DNA of 39,419 nt from Roseibacillus sp. (GCA_002686085.1 NZAC01000063.1:1-39419), one strand, 5' to 3'. Shown: positions 16,945-27,172, numbered from the stretch's first letter. Made by a program: numbers and translations. Notes: generated by a model from the sequence alone, not told the origin.

Positions 16945-19900
16945 TCTTTATTGCCCGGCGAGTCGGCCAGATTCTTCAGGTATTGCTCAATCATTCGCCC
17001 ATGCTCCGGTGAGTAGCGCTCCCCCTGTGACTGGCGAAGGGTTCCTCTTTCTCTCTCGGGAAGTCCAATATGCTTACTTCCCCCGGCTCGGCTGCGCTGA
17101 GGCCCATCTGCCCCACCTTTCCCTGTCCAGTTTCCCTCGTTGCCCTCGCCTCTCCCCTGTCCTTGGCCCTGTCCCTGTCCTTGGCCCTGTCCTTCCCCTT
17201 GGCCCTGTCCTTCCCCTTGGCCCTGTCCCGCCCCTTGGCCCTGCCCTTCCCCTTGGCCCTGTCCTTCCCCTTGGCCCTGCCCTTCCCCTTGGCCTTGTCC
17301 TTCCCCTTGTGCTTGTGCCTGTCCCTCGCTCTGCCCCTTCCCTTCCCCATCTCCTGGACTAAGCCCGGCATTGGCCAGAGAGAGCACCGCCGCTGCCTGC
17401 GAGAGAGCATCCTGAGCCTCCCCGGCCTCGGACTTGGAATTGGAGGCGCTTCGCGCATTGGCTTGGGCAGCCGCATTCGCAAGGGACTGCTGCGCTTTCT
17501 GCAGCGCGGATTGTGCCCCCGCAGGGAGAGCCCCCTTGGATCCAGCCGCCAAGGGACTAATTTTACTATTCGCAGTCTGCAGCGGACTCGCCGCGGACTG
17601 CGTTTTCGGGCCAAGCTCCTCAGCGAGCTTCTGAATCGCACCCTGTTCCTGCCCCTGAGGCAATGTTCCTGCCTCTGCGCCGAGGGCATCCTGAGCCCTC
17701 TCCATCTCACCGATCGCGCCTGCAACATCTCCCCGTCCAAGTCTCTGGGCCGCCTCAGCCGCAGAAGGCTGCGCAGCAGCAGCAGCTTCCGCCGCAGCGG
17801 GATTTCCCGAATCCTGCGCTTCGTCCTCTAAAATTCGAGCCAACGACTCTTGTCGATTCTGTAGCTCCTCGAGGGCTCCCGCCTGAGGCTCCAGCTGGGC
17901 CTGCGCCTCCGCAACCTGCTTTTGAGCCTCTTCGATCGCCGCCAGAGCCTCTTCCAAAGGAGCCTGCTCCGCCCCGGAATCTACCCCGAGCTGTTTCTGC
18001 AATTCCGCTATCTTTTGATCGAGTTTACCACGGGCATCCTGCAGGGCTTTCAAAGCCTCGCCTTGCTGAGGTTGAGCTCCCAGAGGATCGGTCTTTTTAA
18101 GATTTGACTCTGCAGCTTTCATTACTTCGGAGGCCTTTCCCAGATCCTCCGCAGCTTCGGGAGCTGGGCCTTCCGTCTTCGCCTCCAGCTTCCCTGCCCG
18201 CTCGCCCAGCTGCTCCTGGCGCTCTGCCAGCTTCTCGGATGTCTCCCCGGCCGGCTGAGCGATTTCGTCAATCGTGTCTTCCTGCAATTCCTGCTGACCC
18301 GTAATAACCTCATCCAGGGTTCCGCGTATTTCCTGCAGGGCGTTTAGATCCTGCTTTGCCTTTTCCAAGGCCGCAACCTGCTCCTCTAACTGCGCTTCTG
18401 CCTGCGAGAGCGCATCAAGAGCTGCCTGCTGAGCTAGCGAATCGTTCTCGCCCCTCGCGAGGGACTGCTGCGAGGCTTCCATCTGTTCAGAGGCCTCTTC
18501 AATAGCCCGCGCAGCTTCCGGAGCGGGTGACTGGGCCTCATTTGCGAGCTTGCTGGCCTCTCCCTGTAAACTCTCCTGCTCAGTAGCCAGCTCCTGCTCC
18601 AACTGCTGCGTCTCTCCCTCCTGCTCAGCTCGAGCACTTTCGATCTTAAGTATTTCCTCGGTCGCCTTCAGGTCCTGGACCTTCGCTAGTAATTCCTTGA
18701 GATGCTCCAGTTTGTCGAGGGGCACCTCCTCGACGAACTCCGCCTTCTCGATTTCCTCAATCAACGCTTTCCGCGCCTCTTCCAGCAGGGCGAGAGCCTT
18801 CCGCTCAGGCGGCAGGGCTTTGTTCTTGAGACTCTCCGGGCTACCCGACTCAGCAAAGACGGCCCTGACTTCCTGCATCGGCGGAACCGAATTAGCCAGA
18901 GTTTCTGCCACCCCTGAAGTGATCTCCGATAGTTCCTGCCTGAGAAAATCCGTGCGATCCACCAATTCCGCCTGAGCCCGCTGCAGTTTTTCTGCCCTGC
19001 GTTCATCACTGAGCTCGGGTCCATCAATACCAAGGCCCTCCCTCACCTTCTCAATTTCCTTGGCCAGGCGCCGCCGGGTGGTTTCAAGCTGGTTTGTGAT
19101 TGCTACCTGTTGCTCCGGCCGGGCTGTTTCAAGGCGCCTCTCAAGGCCGGCCACCTGTTGCTCAAGACTCTGAACCCGTGTATTTTTCAGAACCAGCTCC
19201 TCCGCCTCTTCTCGTTCCTCATTATCAAGATCATCGGTTTTGCGAATGATCTCTTTCTCTCCCGCAATCAGTTGGTCAAGTTGCTCCAATCCTCTGAGAA
19301 GTTTGTCCAGCGGGTCTCGATCCGGCTGCAAGATCACAACCAGACGCCACATGGCATCACGGGCGCTTTGTTCATAACCAGCCGCGCTCATAAGGCGGTT
19401 ACTTTTGAGATCAAGAAGGGCTGACTGAAGAGCCGAAGACAGTTTCTGTTCCGCCACGAAGGCAAGCGCCTCCGCAGGACGATTTTCCAGAGATCCCGTA
19501 AAAGACTGTTCCATCGACTCAAGAGCGGAAAGAACAAGGTCTACCTCCTTCAGTAGCGCCTCCTGCTCCGTCTCCTGTAGACGCTGAGATATCGCAAAGT
19601 CATTCCGGCGGCGACCTGCCGAGGGTTTTCGGGAGGCCATGACCAGAGCCACTGCCTCATGAAGGTTTGCAGACTGGCGGTCCCCAAGTTCCTGCATCCG
19701 TTCTGCCAGTTGGTAAAGCGCAAGCTGACGCTCATACTCAAGAAGAACCTGCCGCATCTGATAGGATGCTGACTTCTGGCCCGCATAAGCATTAAGAGCC
19801 TCCACTCTTCTGCCGGGCGCATTAAGGCCCGTCCGAGCCGCGTTCAGCTGGCCCACAATCTCGGGCATGAGATCGCCAGAAACATTGCCAATGACCTTTT

Positions 19901-20126
19901 GAATTCCTGAAAGGATTTCGACATCGCTGCCTTTCAGGTCATTGCGCTCAAATTCGTCAACCAGTTCCGCAAGCAGAGCCGCACTGGTCGCAGTCGAGTC
20001 TTCGATGCGCTGCTGGCTCTGCTCCTGGTTAAGAAGGTCTGTTTCCCCAGAAAGCAACGCGGCAGGGAGAAGCAGGCTGCCGCTCATGACCGCCCCCATT
20101 CTCAAGACACAAAATCTGGCAAACAT
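16941..20126 (-). CDS. giant periplasmic coiled-coil protein with Gly-Gln-Glu repeat tail
   Basis: A 1061-residue protein starting at ATG 20126, which overlaps the previous stop by one base. A signal peptide covers residues 1-~27. Residues ~30-900 are almost entirely helical and rich in Glu, Gln, Ala and Leu, with long heptad-like stretches that predict extended coiled coils. Around residues 940-990 there is a low-complexity GQGQGE repeat, then a short polar tail (GLPERERGTLRQSQGERYSPEHGRMIEQYLKNLADSP) like those closing similar proteins in PVC VWA operons. No enzyme motif is visible. Its place between the DUF4175-like membrane protein and the toroid protein suggests a structural or tethering subunit of the same envelope complex. 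Repeat copy number may vary between strains. Confidence 0.8.
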   Translation of the reverse strand: MFARFCVLRMGAVMSGSLLLPAALLSGETDLLNQEQSQQRIEDSTATSAALLAELVDEFERNDLKGSDVEILSGIQKVIGNVSGDLMPEIVGQLNAARTGLNAPGRRVEALNAYAGQKSASYQMRQVLLEYERQLALYQLAERMQELGDRQSANLHEAVALVMASRKPSAGRRRNDFAISQRLQETEQEALLKEVDLVLSALESMEQSFTGSLENRPAEALAFVAEQKLSSALQSALLDLKSNRLMSAAGYEQSARDAMWRLVVILQPDRDPLDKLLRGLEQLDQLIAGEKEIIRKTDDLDNEEREEAEELVLKNTRVQSLEQQVAGLERRLETARPEQQVAITNQLETTRRRLAKEIEKVREGLGIDGPELSDERRAEKLQRAQAELVDRTDFLRQELSEITSGVAETLANSVPPMQEVRAVFAESGSPESLKNKALPPERKALALLEEARKALIEEIEKAEFVEEVPLDKLEHLKELLAKVQDLKATEEILKIESARAEQEGETQQLEQELATEQESLQGEASKLANEAQSPAPEAARAIEEASEQMEASQQSLARGENDSLAQQAALDALSQAEAQLEEQVAALEKAKQDLNALQEIRGTLDEVITGQQELQEDTIDEIAQPAGETSEKLAERQEQLGERAGKLEAKTEGPAPEAAEDLGKASEVMKAAESNLKKTDPLGAQPQQGEALKALQDARGKLDQKIAELQKQLGVDSGAEQAPLEEALAAIEEAQKQVAEAQAQLEPQAGALEELQNRQESLARILEDEAQDSGNPAAAEAAAAAQPSAAEAAQRLGRGDVAGAIGEMERAQDALGAEAGTLPQGQEQGAIQKLAEELGPKTQSAASPLQTANSKISPLAAGSKGALPAGAQSALQKAQQSLANAAAQANARSASNSKSEAGEAQDALSQAAAVLSLANAGLSPGDGEGKGQSEGQAQAQGEGQGQGEGQGQGEGQGQGEGQGQGAGQGQGEGQGQGEGQGQGQGQGQGQGRGEGNEGNWTGKGGADGPQRSRAGGSKHIGLPERERGTLRQSQGERYSPEHGRMIEQYLKNLADSPGNKE
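17158..17310. repeat. 18-base tandem repeat coding GQGQGE
   Basis: On the + strand the unit CCTTGGCCCTGTCCTTCC (with small variants) recurs about eight times; read on the - strand it codes Gly-Gln-Gly-Gln-Gly-Glu inside the coiled-coil protein. Frame is kept throughout, so copy-number change would alter length without breaking the gene. The repeat also creates long spurious open frames on the + strand (for example 16811-17362) that are not genes. Confidence 0.85.
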
Positions 20127-21859
20127 TATTCCTGCTTCCTTTCTATCTCTCGTCCTTCGAGCCTTTCAGCCCCAGGCTGGTCACTACGTCTACGTATCCA
20201 ATCGGCGAGGGCGGCGTTCAGGCGATCCTGATCACTGGTGGCTCTGTCGATTCTCCGGAGCGAATCTCCTGCCCGACTTAGCAGATCATCTCTCTTTTCG
20301 CGAGGAGTAACGACCTTGAGAATGCGAGAGGCGCTCTTGCCCTCTTTTGTCCTGTCACTCTGATCATAAGCCTCAACCCAGAATTCGATTTCATCTCCAA
20401 TGCTCAAAGGCGGCTCGATCAGTTCCAGCTTCCATTCAAAATTCTCGGATATTCTGACGGCTCCCGGTTTTGGTAACGGCATTGCAACAAGTCTCTGTTC
20501 ACCCTCTTTGCCAACTTGGTAGCTGAGAGCAACCCTGTCGACCCCGAAGCGGTCTTCCGCCTCATAGCTTACCAACACCCGGGCCTTGGAAGTCACTAAC
20601 TCTCGCTGCCGCGAGGGCCTTACCAGTCGAACCTTGGGCGGCTCGTCGCTGAGCACATCCACACGATAAACGGTAGCATCGCTTGACTCCATCCCCTCCT
20701 CATCCTGGAGCTCCACGGTAAATCCTGTGAGACCCCCCTGAACCGGCAGGACAACCTCCGCAATACGCGGATTCTCTGGGGTTACGACCGCCTCGGTTAA
20801 GGCTTCATTTAATTCCCCTAACAAGCGGACAGACGCATTGGCGAGAGGCTGGCTTGCGGTAATCCTGAGAAGAAGTTCGCTCCCCGGGTAGAGCAGAAAT
20901 TCTCCCGGGCGATGTTCGCTGGAAGGCAGATTCATATAATCCGGGTAGCGCTGCTCACCAGCCAACTCTTCTACCGACGGGCGAGGCAGGGCTATCACCG
21001 ACTGGCGGTCACTTCGCCCGTCCTTGATCGCGATCTGGAAAGTGAACGATTCCTGAACGTTCTCAAGAGTCGCAGCATATCGATTTCTCTCGCTGCCGCG
21101 TTCCATCCGGACAGTTTGACGGCGCCCCGAAGCATACCGAATTCGAAGAGATCCCTCCTCGGGCTGGTAGCCTTGGACCTCCGCCTCAAGAACCACGCTA
21201 TCTCCAATTCCGATTCTGAGATTCTCCGATGTCCAGATAATATAGGTAGCCCTTGGAATTGGTACATCGGAGAGAAAGGCTCGTTTCAATAGGTTCTTTG
21301 TAAGAGAGCCTCCGAGCTGATAGCCACCCCCCGCGAGGGCACCGAGCAGGAGAAGCATCACGAGCACGCGTTTCAGGCGCTGGGTCTTAACGACTTTCGT
21401 GAGCCTGCGAGACCCGGCGTAGGACGCCGTATCCTCGACCATACGATCTATCATGTGCTGGGCGGATCCACCGGGCACGGTTGCCTTTCCCTGTGCAAAC
21501 TGCACCGCGGCAATCAGCCGACTCCGGAACCCCGGGTCCTCCTTCTCGACCATCAGGGCCAGGGTCTCCTCATCACGCCTCTGGCTCACCAGCGCCACCA
21601 GAGCCCAAAGGAGCAGGAGCGCCACGACCAGCCCCAGCGCGATGAGAGTTCCCATCCGGGCCTTGAGGGGGAGTTCAACCAGCCAGTCTGCAGTGGGGAT
21701 CAACGTAAGCCCAAGAAGAGCTGCGATCAAAGCCACCGCAAGGCGGCGCATGAATTCCACTCGGACCAACTTCCGGCGCACCCTGCCCAGTTTCTTCCGC
21801 AGCTGGCTTCCCGGTTCATTGGGAGCAGCGTTCTGGGATAATGCCGGGGAACCGTTCAT
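20126..21859 (-). CDS. DUF4175-like membrane protein
   Basis: A 577-residue protein. The N-terminal ~65 residues are cytoplasmic and basic. Two transmembrane helices follow (about residues 41-60 and 72-94), and a third lies near residues 165-185 (VLVMLLLLGALAGGGY). A cytoplasmic segment between them has the EKEDPGFRSRLIAAVQFAQG motif typical of DUF4175-like proteins. The large C-terminal part is extracytoplasmic and looks like tandem beta-sandwich (Ig-like) domains, ending in a short helical basic segment (RIDRATSDQDRLNAALADWI). The start at 21859 directly abuts the upstream stop, which supports it. It presumably couples the VWA proteins to the coiled-coil partner encoded next. Confidence 0.8.
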   Translation of the reverse strand: MNGSPALSQNAAPNEPGSQLRKKLGRVRRKLVRVEFMRRLAVALIAALLGLTLIPTADWLVELPLKARMGTLIALGLVVALLLLWALVALVSQRRDEETLALMVEKEDPGFRSRLIAAVQFAQGKATVPGGSAQHMIDRMVEDTASYAGSRRLTKVVKTQRLKRVLVMLLLLGALAGGGYQLGGSLTKNLLKRAFLSDVPIPRATYIIWTSENLRIGIGDSVVLEAEVQGYQPEEGSLRIRYASGRRQTVRMERGSERNRYAATLENVQESFTFQIAIKDGRSDRQSVIALPRPSVEELAGEQRYPDYMNLPSSEHRPGEFLLYPGSELLLRITASQPLANASVRLLGELNEALTEAVVTPENPRIAEVVLPVQGGLTGFTVELQDEEGMESSDATVYRVDVLSDEPPKVRLVRPSRQRELVTSKARVLVSYEAEDRFGVDRVALSYQVGKEGEQRLVAMPLPKPGAVRISENFEWKLELIEPPLSIGDEIEFWVEAYDQSDRTKEGKSASRILKVVTPREKRDDLLSRAGDSLRRIDRATSDQDRLNAALADWIRRRSDQPGAERLEGREIERKQE

Positions 21860-24145
21860 TTACTTCAACTCCGAGATTTTGCGAACGATCCACTCGGCAG
21901 CAAGGATCAGGATAATCAATCCGAAAAACAGGGGAGAGGACCAAAGCTCTAGCTCCCTGAGACTCGTCAAACTGGCACGCCGATCCGTGATCGCAGCTGG
22001 CAGCTCCTTAAGTCGAGCAAGCGGAAGGTAGGCTCCGCCCGTGTCTCGGGAAAGATCTCGGAGCAGTCCCTCGTTCAAGGAGGCTCGGGCATATTCACGG
22101 TTGGTATCCGCAACGGTGAAGTCCAACGTCGCAATCTTATCCCCGGCCACGGCGAGTCGGTAGTTTCCGGGCGGGCCAGCGGATAATTCCGCTCGATACA
22201 TCCCTGGCTGACTAGGAATAGCACGAAGGATCACATCCTCTCGGCGGTCCGGGTCATCTCCTGCCGCAAGGACCGCTTCAACCCGCTCATCTTCCCGGGG
22301 ATCCCAGCTGGCCGTAAAGAGCCTCGCATACACCTGCACCCTGTCTCCCTGTTCAAAACGCCGGCCGTTAGAGCGCAGGGTAACCCTTGGGGCTTCAGTA
22401 AGAAGTCGAGCTCCTGCCATACGCTGGATAATCTGGCCCCATAAAATAGTGTGATACCTATCACCAACATTCCGACGGAAACGCCAGAAATTATCGGTCC
22501 CGACAAAAAGAACCTCCCCAGCGCCATACCGATGCAGGGCAAGCACGGGCGCTGCTCCCGAGGCGGAATTCTGATCAGGGCGGGTCAGAAGGACCTCGGC
22601 CGCAGGTTTCGCGCGCTGCACTCCTGCCGCCCAGTAAATCGGGGGCAGGTTGCTCCAGAGTGCTTCGCTGGCCTGGGGCTCGTCCCCAAGCCGGAGCATC
22701 ACACTTTCCCGCCCTGCCGGCGTAAGACTAAGCCGGAGCGGACGAGCCGAAAGAGACTTGGCCGAGCTAACGGATGCCCCTGCAAATTCGACTGGCAGAA
22801 GTTGCTCCAGTTCCGTCCGCGCAAAGGCCGACGGCATAAACCGTTTTCCTGCAATCACAGTCAAGGCACCCCCTGCAGTCGCCACATAGTCCCCCAGCAG
22901 GGAGAGGCGGTCCTCAGTGAGAAGGCGGGGGTCAATATCACCGAGCAAGATCAGATCAAAATCGAATAGATCCTCAGCCCGGGCAGGAAACTGCTCTAGA
23001 TAGGGGCTCCCGGGAATGCGCGCTACTTCCCGGTCTCCCTCGAAGAGAAAACAAGACAGATCCACCCGTCGCTCCCGAAGCAGCATGGCCTCCAGATACT
23101 TGAATTCCCAACGTGGCGCCTGATCCAACAGGAGCACCTTCAGACGACGATCGACTACGCGGAGACCAGCGCGGCCGGTATTGTTCTCAGCCAGGGCCTC
23201 GACCCCATTATCAACCTCAAACCGGGCTTCCATGACATACTCACCTTCCTGCTTAGGAACAAATAGAGTGGTAACCTGTTGAAGCCCATCCGCCTCTATC
23301 CTCACCTCTTCCTCTGCCACATCTACTCCCGATAAAGAAAAGACAATGCGGCCAGAGTCTCCCATCATCCCCTGCGTCCGGAACTTTACTGTCACCGGCA
23401 CGGCGTCATCGGCTAACAGAACTTCCCGCACCTCCACCTCTTCCACCGCAACATCCCGCATCTTGGGGTCTCCCACCCCAACGGTGTAGAGCGCAACCCC
23501 AGATTCCTTCAATTGGCGAGCTACCGCACCAAGCGATACGCCACTATTCTGGCCCCCATCAGAAACTACCAGCACCCCTGCAAGAGGCGCTCCACGATAG
23601 CGCTCGAGGACCTTACGGACGGCTTCTCCAACGGCCGTTTTTTCGCCTGCGGCAACCAAAGGAAGCTCGAGTTCCTCCCACTCTCGCAGAGAACTCCCGT
23701 GAAAAGTAAAGGTGGGAACACGCATATCCTCCTTCAAAGACCGGAGCATTTCCTGCCCGCCGGGAGAGGCAAAGGCTCCCTGCGCCTTCTGAAGTCGACT
23801 CACCCCGTCCGATTCCCGAAGGGACATACTTCCACTTCGATCCACAAGGATCGGCAGGGTTCGTGGCACCTCTTTCTCCAGGGTCAGAACAACAACTGGT
23901 TGCAGGAAGATCGCAATAACGAGACCAAGAAAAATCATCCGCAACGTGGCCAGAAGGAATCGCCTGCCACCCGGGAGTTCCCTGGGACTCCTGCGATAAA
24001 GCTCCCACGATAGGAATGAAAGCCCCCCCATGAGCACTGCAGCAAAAATCCCCCACTGGGCCGTTTCCCAGCGGACTGACCAATCAGCAATCCTGTCAAC
24101 CTCGCCAACGTCGAGGCCAAGAGCCCTCATGATCCAGCGTGTCAT
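21860..24145 (-). CDS. VWA-domain membrane protein with glutamine-amidotransferase-like fold
   Basis: A 761-residue inner-membrane protein. TM helices lie at about 33-49 and 66-88, with a C-terminal TM near 735-755 (LFFGLIILILAAEWIV). Right after TM2 comes a von Willebrand A domain with the MIDAS motif D102-R-S-G-S106. Residues ~340-520 look like the class I glutamine-amidotransferase-like fold often found in these VWA proteins (RLKVLLLDQAPRWEFKYLEAML, FDLILLGDIDP, GGALTVIAGK). Beta domains follow. It sits between the BatA-like protein and the DUF4175-like protein in a tight operon headed by MoxR. Metal-dependent protein binding by the VWA domain is expected. Confidence 0.85.
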   Translation of the reverse strand: MTRWIMRALGLDVGEVDRIADWSVRWETAQWGIFAAVLMGGLSFLSWELYRRSPRELPGGRRFLLATLRMIFLGLVIAIFLQPVVVLTLEKEVPRTLPILVDRSGSMSLRESDGVSRLQKAQGAFASPGGQEMLRSLKEDMRVPTFTFHGSSLREWEELELPLVAAGEKTAVGEAVRKVLERYRGAPLAGVLVVSDGGQNSGVSLGAVARQLKESGVALYTVGVGDPKMRDVAVEEVEVREVLLADDAVPVTVKFRTQGMMGDSGRIVFSLSGVDVAEEEVRIEADGLQQVTTLFVPKQEGEYVMEARFEVDNGVEALAENNTGRAGLRVVDRRLKVLLLDQAPRWEFKYLEAMLLRERRVDLSCFLFEGDREVARIPGSPYLEQFPARAEDLFDFDLILLGDIDPRLLTEDRLSLLGDYVATAGGALTVIAGKRFMPSAFARTELEQLLPVEFAGASVSSAKSLSARPLRLSLTPAGRESVMLRLGDEPQASEALWSNLPPIYWAAGVQRAKPAAEVLLTRPDQNSASGAAPVLALHRYGAGEVLFVGTDNFWRFRRNVGDRYHTILWGQIIQRMAGARLLTEAPRVTLRSNGRRFEQGDRVQVYARLFTASWDPREDERVEAVLAAGDDPDRREDVILRAIPSQPGMYRAELSAGPPGNYRLAVAGDKIATLDFTVADTNREYARASLNEGLLRDLSRDTGGAYLPLARLKELPAAITDRRASLTSLRELELWSSPLFFGLIILILAAEWIVRKISELK

Positions 24146-24170
24146 CGTTTAGGGGGTCTCCTCCTTTCCA

Positions 24171-26267
24171 TCACTTTGAGCGGCTGAACCATTGCGCGAG
24201 AACGATTTCGATTCCCGCAAACACAATCACGACAAGAAGAAGAGGCCACCAAAGCTCCGCCCCCTTGCGCTCTTTTCCAAAGGAGCCCTTATTACTATCG
24301 GAATCCCATCGGAAAAGCTCCACGGACGCTCCAAGGCGCTCAAGCTGCTGCGAGCCGAGCACCTCAGGGTTCGACTCACGCTCACTCGGGCGCACGGAAA
24401 AAAGCACAGGCTCAGCCTCACCCTCAATCGCAACCTGATAGGCTCCCGCACGATCGGCACGATCAAACTCAAGAACGGAGCTGCCTTCCCCTTCCGAGAG
24501 AGTAGTCAGATACCCCAAGGCTTCCGGATCCCTCATCTCGTAGACCGTTGCCGGACGGCCGGCCAGAGCAGCGCTAGCACGATGACGCAGGGTCTGTCCG
24601 GCTTCGACATTCAAACCGTTTTCCCGATTCTGGATAATTCTCCCCAGCAGCCTGTTGACAAAGGGAACAAAAGCGGGGCGGATCGCAAAATCATTCCAGT
24701 CCAGATCTGCACTACTATTAAAGACAAAGACCTTGCCCCGGCCATACTCACTCTCAACAAGAGCAAGTTCACCGTCATCATAACGCAAAGCCGGTCGGTA
24801 TTCCCCATCACCAGCCTCCAGTCCCAGCGCGTCGCGAAACATCACCCCCGCAAGGAGGTCACCATCGAGCTCGAGAGGGTTGGTCTCCGTAGGGACCGCT
24901 CTACGTGGCTCCGCAGGGGCCTCCCCATCGGGAGAAAAAGTAATGGGCAGAAGACCATGCTTTCTATGCAGAAGGGTATTGTAGGATTCCGGTCGGAGAT
25001 TCCCTCCTGCAAAAATGATTAACCCTCCCCCGGCCTCCACATAAGAGGCGAGACGGTCCGCAAAGCCCAGCGGAACATCCGCAACATTAGCCAGAACAAC
25101 AGCGTGGTGCTGATCGAGGTTCTCCCCTCCAAGATCCGAGACAGAAACAATGCTTGGTTGCACAGGATAGTCAGCCTGCTCCTCCTCAGGAACCGGCGCC
25201 AGGGCGTGGCGAAGAAAGAAGGTTTCCGAATCCCGGGCCTCCTGTCCAGGGTCCCCGTCGACCAGCAACACACTCACCTTCTCTCTCGCATTCATCACCA
25301 CCGTACGACGATCGTCAAAAGGCATCTCATCTCCCTCCAGCATCACGGTGACCCGGTGGTATCCCGGGCTGGGAAGAGACGCATACAGGGTGGCACTCTG
25401 GCTGCCTCCCGGCTTCAATTCATTGATGATCCACGGCTCCCCCTCCACTTGGCCATCAACCAGTAGTTTCACCGGGACCGCCGACATCGACACAGCCCCA
25501 TGGTTAGTGACGTCGACATCGACACGGAACGGCTGATCCACGGAAGGCAGGGTCACCGCAGGCCTGAGGCTACTAATGCCCAGATTGGACCTGACCGGCG
25601 CTCCCACCGTAACCAGATGCACTTTTACCCCCATCGCGATTTCCCGTAACCGGGCCTCGAGAGCCGCAAAGTTCCCCCACTCCGGGGCATGAGCATCAGT
25701 AACGAGATAGAGTTCCTTCACGGATGCCGCCTGCCCCTTCAAGCTGCGGGCGGCTCCCTCTAATGACTGCTGCAGGTCGGCATGGCGATCAGTCTGCGAA
25801 ATTTCATCGATTCGAGAGGCTACCAGTGCAAGATCATTGCTCGCTTCGTGCGCGTGAAAGGCACCCGCAAGAGCCACCGAAGTTCCACCCGGCAACCCGG
25901 AGAGAATCGCATGAGCCGCCTCCTGAGCTCGGGCGAGCCGGGTGGAGTCGTTCTCGCGTGTTCCCATGCTCGCTGAATTATCTACTATGATGGCAGCAGC
26001 CACCTTGGACCCAGGAACACCCGATAACCCCTCCATTACCGGCCGGGCCATCAGAAACGCGAGAAGAGCTATCATGGCACAACGCACAAGAAGAAGAATC
26101 CAGTCCTCCAGCTTCATCCGTCTCTGGTTCTGCTCTACACTGACCTTTAAAAAGCGCATCGCGGCCCACGGCACCTTGCGAAAACGCCGGCGGTTCAAAA
26201 GGTGGATGACAACGGGGAGCGAAACTGCTGCGAGACCCCATAGTAATGCCTGATTCAGGAAGTTCAT
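24171..26267 (-). CDS. BatA-like membrane protein with VWA domain
   Basis: A 698-residue protein. Residues 1-76 match the aerotolerance regulator N-terminal (BatA) domain: TM1 (about 7-24), the basic loop LLNRRRFRKVPWAAMRFL, then TM2 (about 56-76). A VWA domain follows, with MIDAS D96-N-S-A-S100. The middle and C-terminal parts include a glutamine-amidotransferase-like stretch (LASYVEAGGGLIIFAGG) and a closing TM helix (LLLVVIVFAGIEIVL). These double-VWA proteins regularly follow DUF58 and MoxR genes. It ends 25 bases before the next gene. Role inferred: envelope complex assembled or activated by MoxR. Confidence 0.88.
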   Translation of the reverse strand: MNFLNQALLWGLAAVSLPVVIHLLNRRRFRKVPWAAMRFLKVSVEQNQRRMKLEDWILLLVRCAMIALLAFLMARPVMEGLSGVPGSKVAAAIIVDNSASMGTRENDSTRLARAQEAAHAILSGLPGGTSVALAGAFHAHEASNDLALVASRIDEISQTDRHADLQQSLEGAARSLKGQAASVKELYLVTDAHAPEWGNFAALEARLREIAMGVKVHLVTVGAPVRSNLGISSLRPAVTLPSVDQPFRVDVDVTNHGAVSMSAVPVKLLVDGQVEGEPWIINELKPGGSQSATLYASLPSPGYHRVTVMLEGDEMPFDDRRTVVMNAREKVSVLLVDGDPGQEARDSETFFLRHALAPVPEEEQADYPVQPSIVSVSDLGGENLDQHHAVVLANVADVPLGFADRLASYVEAGGGLIIFAGGNLRPESYNTLLHRKHGLLPITFSPDGEAPAEPRRAVPTETNPLELDGDLLAGVMFRDALGLEAGDGEYRPALRYDDGELALVESEYGRGKVFVFNSSADLDWNDFAIRPAFVPFVNRLLGRIIQNRENGLNVEAGQTLRHRASAALAGRPATVYEMRDPEALGYLTTLSEGEGSSVLEFDRADRAGAYQVAIEGEAEPVLFSVRPSERESNPEVLGSQQLERLGASVELFRWDSDSNKGSFGKERKGAELWWPLLLVVIVFAGIEIVLAQWFSRSK

Positions 26268-26272
26268 GACGA

Positions 26273-27172
26273 TCAGCCAGCTGTGCTTTTCCTGAAGGTG
26301 AGGTAATTAGCCAGAACCTCGTCGAGAGGCTGATCCGTCCGCACCCCGACAAAATGGCACTGGTGACGCTCTACATCTGACCGCAATCGTTCCCGGAATT
26401 TTTCGAACTCACGGTGGTAGCTTTTTTTGATCTGGCTCGGACGCGTCCGGATGATCGGAAGATCTTCCAAGCCCTCAAACTCCACATTCCCAGTGAAAGG
26501 AAAATCGATTTCGCAGGGATCGAGAACCTGCATCATGATCACTTCGTGCCCCTTGAACCTGAGGTGCTGCACACTCTGCAGGAGCTCCTCCTCGTCATCA
26601 AAGAAATCGCTGATCACGATAACGATTCCCTTGCGCTTGATCTGACCAGCCATCCCATGAAGGACCGGGGCAAGGCGAGTTCCGCGAAGAGGCTCAAACC
26701 CGGCAAGTCGATCCATGATCCGGAAAAGGTTATCGCGATTGTCGCTGCGAGGGAGGTATTCCTGAACCTCTTCATCAAAGATTCCAAGTGCCACGGCATC
26801 TCGTTGATGAAGAATGAGATAGGCAAGGCAGGCCGCCATCATCTTGCCATACTCCAATTTGCTGATCTCCCCCGAGCCGTATTTCATGCTCTCGCTGCCA
26901 TCAAGCAGGAGGTGCGCGACAAAATTGGTCTCCTGCTCATACTGCTTGATATAATAGCGCTCCGTCTTGGCCTGAACCTTCCAATCGAGGTGCCTTACAT
27001 CATCACCTGGAGCATATTCCCGATGCTGGGCAAACTCTATTGCGAAGCCCCTGTAGGGGGATTTGTGCTCCCCCGCCATGTAACCCTCCACAATGAACCG
27101 TGCATTCATTCCCAGAGCTTCCGCCCGGGCGATAGCGCGGGGATCAAGAAGTTTTCGGGTTTCGGCGTCCAC
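26273..27172 (-). CDS. DUF58 VWA-like protein
   Basis: A 299-residue DUF58 protein. The hallmark region is EYAPGDDVRHLDWKVQAKT (about 53-70), and the VWA-type metal site is D91-G-S-E-S95. It lacks the two N-terminal TM helices seen in longer DUF58 proteins, so it is a soluble cytoplasmic version. It lies 62 bases after the MoxR gene, and DUF58 proteins are the standard partners of MoxR AAA+ ATPases. It may bridge the ATPase and the membrane VWA proteins encoded downstream. Confidence 0.9.
   Translation of the reverse strand: MDAETRKLLDPRAIARAEALGMNARFIVEGYMAGEHKSPYRGFAIEFAQHREYAPGDDVRHLDWKVQAKTERYYIKQYEQETNFVAHLLLDGSESMKYGSGEISKLEYGKMMAACLAYLILHQRDAVALGIFDEEVQEYLPRSDNRDNLFRIMDRLAGFEPLRGTRLAPVLHGMAGQIKRKGIVIVISDFFDDEEELLQSVQHLRFKGHEVIMMQVLDPCEIDFPFTGNVEFEGLEDLPIIRTRPSQIKKSYHREFEKFRERLRSDVERHQCHFVGVRTDQPLDEVLANYLTFRKSTAG

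Noticed and set aside
16811-17362. Open frames on the + strand rich in Pro-Leu-Gly across the repeat region
   Set aside because: They are the antisense of the GQGQGE array in the coiled-coil gene and have no start or family support.
24192-25022. 276-codon open frame on the + strand
   Set aside because: Antisense shadow of the BatA-like gene, with no recognisable domain.
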